Shown in pieces: positions 10,042 to 20,836 of a stretch of 64,000 bases of DNA. The stretch covers positions 55,123,429 through 55,187,428 of the forward strand of contig CM049312.1 in NCBI GenBank assembly GCA_026874595.1. The letters are read 5' to 3'. The position numbers and the translations under genes were made by a program. The stretch's first letter is position 1. Every line of letters begins with the position of its first letter. This DNA is from Sipunculus nudus. Lineage: Eukaryota; Annelida; Sipuncula; Golfingiida; Sipunculidae. Below the pieces are notes generated by a model that searched no databases, was not told where the DNA came from, and saw nothing but the letters and a program-made list of their open reading frames with translations.

Positions 10042-13000
10042 ATGGGGGAGTTAAAAGAAATCTGTGCCCTAGGGGAGAAAATGGGATTTAAAGGGGAAGA
10101 TCTCAGGCAATTTGTAGATAGAGAGGTCAAGAGAATTGAAGATAAACGTGAAAAAGATAGGGCTAGAGAAGAAAGGGCTCGTGAACGTGAAGAGAAAGCA
10201 CGAGAACGAGAGCAAGCCCATGAACTTGAGGTATTAAAGTTGAAATCTCAGTTTCCTGTTGAAACTCCCCCAGAGAGAGGAGTGGGATCTAGTTTTGTTG
10301 GGGTTTCTTCCTTAAAAATGCCGTCCTTTGATGAAGCTTATGATAGCCTTGATGCTTACTTAGAGCGATTTGAAAGATTCGCGCTTGGCCAGAAATGGCC
10401 TACATATTATTGGGCAATTCGCCTTAGTACTTTACTGAAAGGCAAGTCACTAGAAATATATTCTAGACTTCCCTCTGACGAAGCTCTTGACTATGAAAAA
10501 CTCAAACTTGCTTTATTCAGACATGATCATATGACCGAAGAAGGGTACCGGACTAAATTCCGTACTAGTCCTCCAGGGAAATCGGAAGCCCCAAGTCAAT
10601 TTGCAGCTCGCATCAGTGGGTACTTATATAACTGGGTCAAGATGGCGTGTATAGGTAGGACTTATGAGGGTTTGGTAGATCTCCGCCTTCGGGAGCAGTT
10701 TATGAACTCTTGCTCCAAGGAGTTGTCAGTCTTTCTGCGTGAAAGACAATGTTCTAGTATCGACTCGATGACAGATGTGGCCGAAAGATTTGTTGAAGCC
10801 CATGGTAGATACAGTTTTTCATCTCACCCTAAAGGCATTAGTTCCAAACACGGTTGTACCCAGTCGGAAGGGAACAAACAGGTTGAAGCAGGTAAGCAAC
10901 AATCTTACCCACCTTCCAAAAGCATACAGAGTAGTACACCAACCATTAAATGCTACAATTGTGGTGGTGCTGGACATAAATCTTTCCAATGGAAATTGCC
11001 TAAGAAAGGTAAGAATATGGTCCAAGGTTTCCAGGTTATCGATCAACAAAGTGTCATTCAGACTATGGTTAACCAGGCTGTATCCAGAGCTGTGAGTAAG
11101 GCAGTCAAAGAAACTCTAACACAGGTAGGAAAGTTGGAACCAAATAGTAGTGGTCTGTCTGATACACGGTCAGTACCTCCCTTGCAGCGCAGTGAGGTTA
11201 ACAATGTCACAGAACCAGTAACACTTGAGCCAGAGGTATTGAATTTGGCTTGTCCTGCAGTAGTTGGCAGACCAGAATCACACCCTTTAGGCATGCCTAC
11301 ATGCACAGGAGTCATTGACAATAACAGTGTATCAGTACTTAGGGACACTGGGTGCAGCACTGCTGTTGTTAGAACAGCTCTTATACAACAGGACCAGATG
11401 ACAGGTAAGTCTCAAACTTGTATTCTAATAGACGGAACTGTGAGAGAATTTCCCATGGCAAAGATACAGGTACACACCCCATATTTCACAGGTGAGTTAG
11501 AGGCACTCTGTATGGACAACCCGGTATACGATCTAGTAATCGGTAATATACAGGGAGCTAGGGATCCTCATAAGCCAGTTTCAGGATGGACTCCAAATGT
11601 ACCAGAAAGTGGCCATGCAGTAGAGACGAGAGCCCAAGCTGCTAATAAAGGTAGGCCAGTAAAACCCCTTTCGGTGCCAAGTCCCATTGCTGATATTAGT
11701 CGGTCAGACCTGATTAGAGAGCAACAAGAGGACAAATCTCTTTCTCCGTTGTGGGATAAAGTGGGCAAACCTGTGGGTAAATTTAAATATGCCATCAATA
11801 AGGGAGTTCTTGTGCGTCTGAAGGAGGACAAGTACATATCTGGTAAGTATCACTCTCAGGTAGTAGTCCCCATCCCACTACGTACTGATATCTTGAAACT
11901 TGCCCATGAAGGGATCATGTCTGGCCATCAGGGAATATCTCGTTCTTTTGAGAGAGTTATTTCTAACTTCTTCTGGCCAGGTCTGCACGAGGATGTCGCA
12001 AAATTCTGCAAATCATGCGACATCTGCCAGAGGACCATACAAAAAGGGAAGGTAGGAAAGGTCCCTTTAGGGAGAATGCCTCTAATGAGCCACCCATTTC
12101 AACGTATTTCTATGGATTTGGTGGGGCCTATCTTTCCTGCGTCTGATCGGGGTAAGAGATTCATCTTAACAGTGATGGATTATGCAACTCGCTATCCCGA
12201 GGCGATTGCATTGAGTAACATAGAGACCGAAACAGTCGCTGAAGCTCTCCTTGATGTTTATAGCAGACTTGGTATCCCCAATGAGGTATTGACTGACATG
12301 GGCAGTCAATTTACCTCCTCTGTCATGCGAGAGGTCAGCAGACTGTTATGCATCAAACAGTTGACCACAAGCCCCTATAATCCACGATGCAATGGCATGG
12401 TAGAAAAGTTCAATGACACCTTAAAAAGGATGCTGAAAAAGATGTGTGCAGAACGTCCTAGAGACTGGGACCGTTATCTGGCCCCTGTTCTGTTTGCATA
12501 CCGCGAGTCTCCACATGACTCTCTGGGTGGTTTATCTCCTTTTGAACTTTTATATGGGAGAAATGTCAGGTGTCCTTTAAAGGTTTTGAAAGAGTTGATG
12601 ACAAATGATGAGGACGATTCTGAGGTCAAAACTACGTACCAGTTTGTTGTTGATCTAAAAGAGAGATTAAAGGATACATGTGCTCTTGCTAGAGAGGCAC
12701 TGAGTAAGGCATCCGTTAGGTACAAACAGTTCTATGATAGGAAAACAAAACTTAGGCATCTGCAAGTAGGTGATAAAGTTCTAGTTTTGTTACCTACAGA
12801 TCGCAACAAATTACTCCTGCAGTGGAAAGGCCCTTTTGTGGTTACATGTAGGTTTAATGATTGTGACTATCAGATTGACATGCAGGGAAAATCCAAGGTT
12901 TTCCATATAAACATGCTAAAGAAATATATAACAAGGGCAGAATCTGATAAAGTCGCAGGTTGCATATTTGATATGTCTAGTATTACAGGTGATGAAGGCA

Positions 13001-14091
13001 TGTCTCTTGATATCCGTAATCATCACCAGGATACTGAGCAGTTAGATGTGGACTACTCAGAATGTGGGAAGTCTGTGGTACCGTTACCTAGTGTGACGCG
13101 TAAGCAAGGTCCTGACCAGGTTCAGATTTGTAAACAACTCCCAGCTGCAAAGGCTGAGGAAATCTCCTTGCTTATCAGCCAGTATGAATCAATATTTACG
13201 GATTTACCAAAGCAAACTCACATCATTGAGTGTGTTCTGCGTACTACTACTGATCAACCTGTGAGATCAAAGCCTTATCCAGTCCCACATGCTTTAAGAG
13301 ACACCATGAGCAAAGAAATACAAAACATGCTGTCCCTAGGTATTATTGAGAGATCAAACTCTAGTTTTGCCAGTCCGGTTGTCATGATACGTAACAAGGA
13401 TGATTCGGTACGCTTCTGTATTGACTACCATAAACTTAACCGTACCCTTTTGTTTGATCCAGAGCCTATGCCAAATCCCGAAAATCTCTTTGCTGAGTTG
13501 GGTGAGAGTACCTATTTCTCGAAACTGGATTTAACAAAAGGCTACTGGCAAATACCCATGTCAGAGAGTTCTAAAGAACTAACAGCATTTGTCACTCCTG
13601 AAGCACTATATCAATTTCGCTTCATGCCATTTGGTCTTGTAGTGGCTGGAGCAGTGTTTACAAGAATGATGAGAAAACTGTTTGATGGCATGATCGGGGT
13701 ATGCTGTTATATTGATGATATTCTTTGTCACACAGTTACCTGGACAGAACATTTAGTCCTTTTAGAGAAAGTGTTTAAGATCCTTCAAGACGCTAGTTTA
13801 GCAGCAAAACCCGCAAAATGCTGTTTTGGGTTCACTGACCTCGGGTTTTTGTGTCACCGGGTCAGTAAAGGTCAGCTTGCTACTGATGACACACTATTAG
13901 ATAAGGTGAGCAAAAGTGAGCGACCTACCACCAAGAAAGAAGTGAGATCCTTTCTAGGTCTCACTGGATACTACAGGAAATTCATTCCTCATTATGCGGA
14001 AATCGCGGTTCCTTTAACCGACCTGACCGAAAAGGTCAAAGCAATAAGGTCACCTGGGGTGAGGCCCAGGAACGATCATTCCGTACATTGA
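10042..14091 (+). CDS. Gag-protease-integrase-RT polyprotein of Gmr1-like element
   Basis: The open frame can be extended to a TTG at 10021, but the first ATG is at 10042, giving 1349 residues. Order of parts in ATG numbering: an Arg/Glu-rich coiled coil (about 20-75); a capsid-like segment whose end (about 173-262) resembles a SCAN domain; a zinc knuckle near 304 in which the last Cys is replaced by Trp; an aspartic protease DTG near 435; an HHCC integrase zinc finger (622-660); an integrase core with Asp 692, Asp 752 and Glu 788, spacing D-59-D-35-E; a basic C-terminal integrase part ending in HINMLKKY; and reverse transcriptase (about 1060-1290) with YIDD at 1223. It ends in a premature stop just past RT, because RNase H continues in another frame. 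All catalytic residues named are present; the zinc knuckle change and the frameshift are the visible defects. Confidence 0.92.
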   Translation: MGELKEICALGEKMGFKGEDLRQFVDREVKRIEDKREKDRAREERAREREEKAREREQAHELEVLKLKSQFPVETPPERGVGSSFVGVSSLKMPSFDEAYDSLDAYLERFERFALGQKWPTYYWAIRLSTLLKGKSLEIYSRLPSDEALDYEKLKLALFRHDHMTEEGYRTKFRTSPPGKSEAPSQFAARISGYLYNWVKMACIGRTYEGLVDLRLREQFMNSCSKELSVFLRERQCSSIDSMTDVAERFVEAHGRYSFSSHPKGISSKHGCTQSEGNKQVEAGKQQSYPPSKSIQSSTPTIKCYNCGGAGHKSFQWKLPKKGKNMVQGFQVIDQQSVIQTMVNQAVSRAVSKAVKETLTQVGKLEPNSSGLSDTRSVPPLQRSEVNNVTEPVTLEPEVLNLACPAVVGRPESHPLGMPTCTGVIDNNSVSVLRDTGCSTAVVRTALIQQDQMTGKSQTCILIDGTVREFPMAKIQVHTPYFTGELEALCMDNPVYDLVIGNIQGARDPHKPVSGWTPNVPESGHAVETRAQAANKGRPVKPLSVPSPIADISRSDLIREQQEDKSLSPLWDKVGKPVGKFKYAINKGVLVRLKEDKYISGKYHSQVVVPIPLRTDILKLAHEGIMSGHQGISRSFERVISNFFWPGLHEDVAKFCKSCDICQRTIQKGKVGKVPLGRMPLMSHPFQRISMDLVGPIFPASDRGKRFILTVMDYATRYPEAIALSNIETETVAEALLDVYSRLGIPNEVLTDMGSQFTSSVMREVSRLLCIKQLTTSPYNPRCNGMVEKFNDTLKRMLKKMCAERPRDWDRYLAPVLFAYRESPHDSLGGLSPFELLYGRNVRCPLKVLKELMTNDEDDSEVKTTYQFVVDLKERLKDTCALAREALSKASVRYKQFYDRKTKLRHLQVGDKVLVLLPTDRNKLLLQWKGPFVVTCRFNDCDYQIDMQGKSKVFHINMLKKYITRAESDKVAGCIFDMSSITGDEGMSLDIRNHHQDTEQLDVDYSECGKSVVPLPSVTRKQGPDQVQICKQLPAAKAEEISLLISQYESIFTDLPKQTHIIECVLRTTTDQPVRSKPYPVPHALRDTMSKEIQNMLSLGIIERSNSSFASPVVMIRNKDDSVRFCIDYHKLNRTLLFDPEPMPNPENLFAELGESTYFSKLDLTKGYWQIPMSESSKELTAFVTPEALYQFRFMPFGLVVAGAVFTRMMRKLFDGMIGVCCYIDDILCHTVTWTEHLVLLEKVFKILQDASLAAKPAKCCFGFTDLGFLCHRVSKGQLATDDTLLDKVSKSERPTTKKEVRSFLGLTGYYRKFIPHYAEIAVPLTDLTEKVKAIRSPGVRPRNDHSVH

Positions 14092-14516
14092 AATCCATGC
14101 TAGTAAAACCACCTATTTTACAGCTTCCAGACATGTCAAAACCTTTTGTCCTACGTACCGATGCCTCAGACAAAGGTATTGGAAGTATCCTGTTGCAGAA
14201 ATCAGATGGCATCATGTGTCCGATTGCGTATGCAAGCCGGAAATTGACAGAACGGGAACGCAACTACTCTGTAATAGAGAGAGAAGCTTTGTCTATCATA
14301 TGGGCAATAGCCAGGTTTGATGTGTATCTGTTTGGGAAGGAGTTCTGTATTCAAACAGATCATAAACCATTAACCTACTTCAATCAATCCAAGTGTATCA
14401 ACAAGCGCATCATCCGTTGGGCTATGATGCTCCAGGAATACAAATTCAGGGTAGAAGCTATACCGGGTAAAGAAAATCATGGACCCGACTTTTTAAGCAG
14501 AGTCCACATGATTTAA
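14043..14516 (+). CDS. RNase H part of the same polyprotein, displaced by frameshift
   Basis: This open frame overlaps the end of the main polyprotein and carries the retrotransposon RNase H domain. It shows TDASDKGIGSILLQ, then the Glu of NYSVIEREALSIIWA, TDHKPLTY and a final GPDFLSR-type end. The frame differs from the RT frame, and homology-based continuity crosses from one to the other at about 14038-14043. A one-base loss there is the simplest explanation. There is no convincing ATG of its own before the domain, so it would not be made independently. RNase H degrades the RNA strand of the RNA-DNA hybrid during reverse transcription. Confidence 0.85.
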   Translation, partial: NKVTWGEAQERSFRTLKSMLVKPPILQLPDMSKPFVLRTDASDKGIGSILLQKSDGIMCPIAYASRKLTERERNYSVIEREALSIIWAIARFDVYLFGKEFCIQTDHKPLTYFNQSKCINKRIIRWAMMLQEYKFRVEAIPGKENHGPDFLSRVHMI

Positions 14517-14760
14517 GTTGCAGCTGCTAAGATTAGCCGAGCATTTTTCTTTCCATAGCCAAGTTGTTTTTTTTTGCATGGGAGATCACTGTATAAAATC
14601 AGGAGAGTGCACCAGTATACCACTACGCTCTTTTTGTTATGGGTAACATATAACTGTTTGAACATTTATTTTGTTTTTGTTTGAACAAGAGTTTTTGATC
14701 GCACCAACTCCCATTCTGGGGATAAACAGATCCAAAATGAAAATGCCCGCATTTTCCTTT

Positions 14761-14774
14761 GTAGGGGGGAGTGA
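14761..14774 (+). other. Polypurine tract
   Basis: GTAGGGGGGAGTGA lies immediately before the TGTCACAC start of the 3' LTR, the expected place for the plus-strand primer. Confidence 0.75.
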
Positions 14775-16105
14775 TGTCACACAGATCCCCTAATATATGA
14801 TTTTGTATGTATATATAATAGTCATCCATTTATTTTATGTGTGACAATGTACAGTGGGAGACACAGCCAGTTGTTTTGGGTCCCATGTAGTTGTTTTGTA
14901 CCCACTATGACCACACTGGTGACAATGACCTGTGTCCAGTGAGGTGTAACAAAACCCCTAGGTAGTCCTTGTGTCCAAGGCCTATAACAATACCCCTGAA
15001 ACAAGAATAGGGCGGCCATAATTTCACTGGTTCTGCTCAAGTGTGCTAAGAATTGTTGTCAAGGCTCTTTTAAACAAGAATAAGGCAGTTGGCCAGCAGC
15101 TCTGTTAGAGGAAACATGAACCTCTCTCTACTTGAACTTTAAGAGGCCTGAGGGCTACTCAACATGCTACACTGAATCAAGACCAAGAGCTGTGTTTTTT
15201 TTTTTTTTTTTTATTAATTTTTCTGGTATGGTCAACTTAAGACTTTTAAATGCACACCAAACCATGGTATGAACTGTGCCTCACTCAGAATGCTGATATC
15301 TTGCATTAAAAGACTGTTTCCAGTGTGTAGAGGTTTTGTGGAGACTGAGGGGTACCGGCAGTGCACGAAAACCACCCAGAAGTACCGAGAATGGTGGACT
15401 TCAGACTGTGACTCTATGATACTTCTTACATGAAAGGTGAGCCATTGTACAGTTATTCTTGGTACCAAAAAGCAGAACTGACTTTATGGTAGCTCCTTTA
15501 TATACATATATGAAACAGTACTATCATTATTATCTGCTGAAATACTGTTATACTTGATATAGAAATCCTAAGATATGTAGGAGGAGACACATTATTCCAT
15601 TTGGGACCCAATGTAATGACCATTCTCTAATACCTTTATCTCTATCGAAATACTGGCTCTGTTTCTCCTAAATGTTGGAGTTATCTTTTTTTCTTTGAGC
15701 TGAAATGGTCCTACGTTATTTTACAGAAGGAGCCTTATGGTATTTGGTATACCTCCACTGATGGGTTGCTTCCTGGAGAAGTTTCACTGGACTCCCTATC
15801 TGCTTCTTGTGACAAACTGTTGTTACCCGGATTTCTAAGGATTGATATTATTCATCTCGTATTTATTTTATAAAGTATAGTGTCTAAGCTGTGCTATACT
15901 TGCCAACTTATTTCTCAGTGAAGTGCTAATACTTGATATATCCCTTGATGTCATTTTGCACTTATATTCATTTATATTCATTAAAGTTATTGTATATCTT
16001 TCAGTTGTATGATATTCATTTGTATGTGCGAACGTTTTCTTATTATTAAAAGAACCTGGGGCAAGGTGCTTAAGATCAGGGGATCTTAGGGTGTAAACCT
16101 TGACA
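14775..16105 (+). repeat. 3' LTR of the Gmr1-like element
   Basis: The 1331 bp copy matches 8102-9430. I found one substitution (ATTGTATATC here, ATTGTACATC in the 5' LTR) and two extra T in the poly-T run. It ends TTGACA and is followed by the TGCAT target duplication at 16106-16110. Confidence 0.95.
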
Positions 16106-16495
16106 TGCATATGTACTGACTTTTTTTCCTCAATGCCTGCAGATACCACCCTGATTTTTTTTGTGTTGGCAGATAATGAAAGTTACAGATCGAGTTTGCG
16201 TTTCATCCCGGTTGACCTACTTTTGATTGTTTTACGGCTCCTAAACATAGAAAATTTCATGAAAGACAGAAATTTTTATGGAAAATGCACATGTATGGAC
16301 TTTTTTTCACAATGCCTGCATATCCTGGCATGATTTTTGGTGTGTTGCTTGATAATGACCTGTTACAAATCGAGTTTGCATTTTGCCCTTGTTGACCTAC
16401 TTTTGACCATACGACACCTCCTTAACTTAAAAATTTTACAAATGTTTCTAATTTGCCCAAGGCGGGGGCATTCGTGTCGTTCCGACACATCTAGT
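16106..16495 (+). repeat. Pearl-like tandem-repeat element, right end
   Basis: The tandem array interrupted at 8101 resumes here with two diverged monomers (CAATGCCTGCAGATACCACC, CACAATGCCTGCATATCCTG). It ends in GCCCAAGGCGGGGGCATTCG and CCGACACATCTAGT. The GGCGGGGGCA here is the inverted complement of TGCCCCCGCC at the left end. Confidence 0.75.
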
Positions 16496-17717
16496 CTTTG
16501 ATCTGGTTGTCTTTGATCTGGTTTTTATTGTTCGCGAAATATTTGATCTGGATTTGTTCTGGTTTTGTCTTTGCCGGTACCTGAAAACATAAAGAAAAAA
16601 TTACAGTATTGGAACATATTTATCATGAACTGAATTCAAAAGTAAGAGATGAAATAACAAGAACATGCATAATACGGCTGTCGTGTATCTGGTAACCTCT
16701 GACCTCATTAATTATGCATGAACTTTGATGAGAATGTAAATGAGCTGAGAAACTCTATTGGTAAATATGTATGATAAGTTTAATGAAAATCCATGGGACT
16801 TTTGTTAAGTCACCACTGTGCCTCAAAGTGTGGTGACCTCTGACTTCATTAAATATGCGTGGATTTTGCTGGAAATTGAAGTAAGATGAGTTATTTTATT
16901 GATTAAAAAGCTGATGAGTTTGAACCAAATCCTTCATATTCTTTGTAAGTTGTCTTGGCGACACCAAAAAAGTGGCCTGTACAAAGAAGCCTGTTAACCA
17001 TTGACCTAATTAAATATGCATGAAATCTGCTGAGATTTTACTTTATTTTTTTCTCTTACCTTGGTAAAAGCGCAATACAGGTGACCTGCCAAAAAAACGG
17101 GCTTGCTTACTGATGCCAGTGATGGTGTGTCCTAATTTTTCTTGCTCCTACATGGAGCTTACTTAATTGATGATTCCATCAACATCCACAAATTTGTATA
17201 TGACTGACAAAAATAAAACGTCAAATTTGATTCAAAAGAAAATTAAGAATGTGTTATGACAGTTTGCGGTAGGTCACCTTAACTGCACGCTCACCAATAC
17301 ATCTTTTCCTTTTACAGTACATGTGCGTCTTTATTTAAGTAATTTTTTTTTTCAAAATGAAATGAACAAAATCAAGTGGTGACGTTGTTCCGATGAACCA
17401 AATGTACTGTTTGAAATATGCCTTTGATAATAAATATGGCCTCGAGCTCATTATTATTTTATGACATTAAAACTTTGAATTTTCCAGCCGAGCAAATATA
17501 CACGAATCTTGTTTACGCCTGCTTCTCAGCCACAACGTCTCACTGGCAATTTTCTGTTACTGGTTACAGTTCACTGAAACAGTTCTCGATCAGTTCTTGT
17601 ACGAACAGCTGTGTCTGCAGTTCAAAACTGTTTGTTTTTGTTTTTTTTTTTTTTGCTGTAGCGCCGGACTCACGGATGTTTTTGGTTTTTTTTGCCGGAG
17701 CGCCGGACTCACGGACA
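16496..17717. repeat. Intergenic with three diverged 140-160 bp repeats
   Basis: TTTGATCTGGTT copies continue to about 16565. Then TGGTAACCTCTGACCTCATT, TGGTGACCTCTGACTTCATT and CTGTTAACCATTGACCTAAT start three diverged repeats at about 16690, 16831 and 16991. Each is followed by AATATGCATGAA-like sequence. GCGCCGGACTCACGGA occurs twice at about 17660-17715, just before copy B of the long duplicated block. No gene is evident. Confidence 0.5.
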
Positions 17718-20276
17718 TAAAACTCAGCAATGGTTCAGCTTTGACTAAAACCAGGACTCGGATATTAAATTACAAAGAAAAATACCCCCGACATGGCATC
17801 GACGCTGATAACAAATAACGAGGGATTCTTTCAAAATGAAAAGTCCTCATGATGCAACAATTCAATAAAATCTTAAATCAGACTACCATGTAAAATAAAT
17901 TGAATGTACGGCATTATTCCACAATTGGTGACGCGTTAAAGAAGCTAGACTGGTATCCCCCTCTATATTGGCTCTCAAAATAAATTGAGAAAGATGCCAT
18001 CCGAGCTCGAGCGCCACTGTGTGTCCGAGTAAGATACTGAACAATCACGTGCAGACTGAAACATGCATGTCGACAGTTGGAAGTCGTGGTGTGTTTATTT
18101 ATTATTTCTATTCTTTATTTTTTAAGTATAGACCGATTACATGTCCATACGCTATTACAAAATCAGTATAACATTTTGGTCTCTTTCTGATCATGAAGCA
18201 ATATATTTGCATAACATCATACAGTAGACACAGAGACATTTAATAAATTGAATGGTTGATGCTTGCAGTAACCCATATTCAGGTTCAGTTTTGTTAACTG
18301 AAGTCTGAAGTAAAAACAAACTGGAGATAGACAAATTATCCAAAATGACACATGAAAAAAAAAATAAAAAAGATCATTAGACAGGAAGTTTCCCATTTTA
18401 ACTGGCCATTTTAACAAAACATTATAATCATGTTTCCTGTTGTCACCATGGAATTTAATTTAACCTTACATCTCAGAGAGATTCACAAAAACAAACACTC
18501 TTGGCAGATAATTATCTAATATTGACAACTGATATCCTATATGGTTCACCCACAGACAGACAACTACTAGTATTTCAATATTCTTACATCATTAATATCA
18601 TCACATTTTACATTCTTATCAAATTATAACATATTTTGTTCGCCACTTTGACAAAACACCTCATGTCTAATGAAGATCTTTAATATACAGATTGTGTGAA
18701 TAATATATAATGTTAAAAGCCATGCAACTGAATATTTTATTGAAAATAGTGAAAGATTATGCTTAATGTGATAATTAGAGTGGAGTGCAAAATTATATTT
18801 GTCTAAAAGTTGAAACACAAGCCAGCATATAACTCTTAAGGACAAGACATTTTATTATATAATGATCCTGTGCTTAATAAGGGTCCATCAGGCCAATTCA
18901 ACCAGTTATTTCAAAGCATCAGATTTTTTATCAGATTTTAATTACACTAGGGGGTTTTAACGAACCCCATAGGTTAGACGATCTGGGTAACAGAGACCTA
19001 ATTACAGGCTCCCAAGGAGATTTTTCATGTACCTTCCTGGTCGTCAAGTAAGGTTCTAGGTCCGATAGTTTGATTTGTGCCCTGTTAACAGACAACTGTA
19101 TCTTTTAAGGTATCAAAACTTGCGGGAAAAAAGCATTAAAATTAGAAAAAAATAAAGGTTGTGCAACTGGTCTGCAGGAATTGATGAAACACTCCATGAT
19201 CAATATGCATGCAAAGAAACATGGTGATAGTGCAGCTCTTGTATCAAATTCTTAATTATTCTGGGGGCACTTCTGAGCCTTATAGCACAGAGGATACGAG
19301 TAACAGAGACTTAATTTCAGGTTTCAAAAGATATTTTTCATGGATATCCCTGGATGTCAAGTTAGTTGATTCAAGGTTGAATAGTTATAATTTGTTCCTT
19401 GTAAATAGAAGAGCACTTCTTTGAAAGTCTAAAAAAAGTCCCCATAGAAAAGTCCCCATATACGAGCCCCATAGCACAGAGGATATGACAGTCCTAATTT
19501 CACATTTCCACAGAGACTTTTCATGGTCTTCCCTTGATGTAAAGTTAGATGATTCCAGGTCCAGCGGTTACGATTTGTGCCCTGTTGACAGATGACAGCT
19601 TCTTTGAAAGTATCAAAAATAGAGAACAAATTCTTTAAAATTAGAAAAATATACAGATTGCGCCACCAGTTTGCAGGAATTGATAAAACACAAAAATATC
19701 ATAGTGGTCTATGCAATACTTGAGCTTTTGTATCATTTTTTTTATTATTCTGAGGGGTACTTACGAGACCCATAATCGGAGGATATGGGTAACAGAGACC
19801 TTATTGCAGGTTTACAAGGAGATTTATCATGGATCTCCCTGTACTGGATGTCAAGATAGAAGATTCCAGATCCAGCGGTTACGATTTGTGCACTGTTCAC
19901 GGACGGCCGGACAGACGACGGATAAAGGGTGATCGCTATAGCTCGGATGACTTTCAGTCAGCTGAGCTAAAAACGGATCTTTCGGATGATTTTTAGAGAT
20001 TGACTGTATATAGTCATGTAAATTCCCTCAAAGAAAAGTGTTCATTCATCATGTTGCATGAGGTTTTAAAGTTTATATATGTACTTTCCCTTTTTGTATC
20101 TTACCAATATTTTACTTTCATCCTTTTGGTCGCTGTTATCTAATGTCATTCGTTACACTATACCCTTCCTTCAGTGTTTCATGATTTGCAAATGTGGGAG
20201 AAACATGAGAAAGAGTCAACAGCCAGAGAAAGTCCCAATATTTAACAATTTAACCATCTTCACTGCTCTATGTTCC
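17718..20276. repeat. Long duplicated block, copy B
   Basis: This is a direct repeat of 1-2570, beginning TAAAACTCAGCAATGG and ending near CTGCTCTATGTTC, after which the two loci diverge completely. Differences are a few per hundred bases at most. It carries the same monomers with GTAACAGAGACCTAATT and the same GGACAGACG tail near 19900. Confidence 0.85.
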
Positions 20277-20805
20277 AGTAGACTGAACGGTCAGTCTGAG
20301 AACAAATGCATGCATGCATGCATCAGTGGCGTGGCCATACGGGTGTCAAGGAGATCCTGCCCCTTCCCCCGTCCAAATCGACATTGTATGCAATATTGAG
20401 GATAAACTTTACCGACACTAATTATTTGTTTGGAAAATTACAGTATGAAAATATCACTCTTGACAAGTTGTTTATATCAATTTTTTTTTTACTATCCACT
20501 TTCATCTCCAAACTGTTTATACATAGAAAGAAATCTATCCCGGGGACATTTTATCAGAGTTTGTTATGAAACTGGAGATAATGAGTCATGTATCCCAAAC
20601 AAATGATTGATAGGTTGATTGTAATAATTGGAAACTTCAAGCACATATTATAAATCGTGACAGGAATATAAGTTCTAGACTGACTCTTGTCAGAATAAGC
20701 AATTTTCTTGGATGTATTTCTCGACTGTCTCACACAAACATATAATTTTATATGTAAGTACAAACACAAATTATATATATATTATATATTATATATATAT
20801 ATAAA

Positions 20806-20836
<31 letters not shown>

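Larger units (their letters stand above)
8102..16105 (+). mobile_element. Gmr1-like LTR retrotransposon, nearly intact, integrase before RT
   Basis: This is an 8.0 kb element with two LTRs of about 1.33 kb, a TGG-type primer binding site just inside the 5' LTR, a purine tract before the 3' LTR and a 5 bp target duplication. Its coding part has the order Gag with SCAN-like segment, zinc knuckle, aspartic protease, integrase with zinc finger and catalytic core, reverse transcriptase, RNase H. The protein sequences are Ty3/gypsy-like, but the integrase lies upstream of RT as in Ty1/copia. This is the known signature of Gmr1-like elements. The LTRs differ only by one substitution and a two-base difference in a poly-T run that I could find, so insertion was recent. 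A one-base frameshift near 14041 separates RNase H from the main frame. Confidence 0.93.

Noticed and set aside
10819-12725. Antisense frames across the polyprotein
   Set aside because: Shadows of the real coding frame without independent motifs.
14030-14095. Programmed ribosomal frameshift between RT and RNase H
   Set aside because: No convincing slippery site was seen, and the position between RT and RNase H is unusual. A one-base deletion is simpler.
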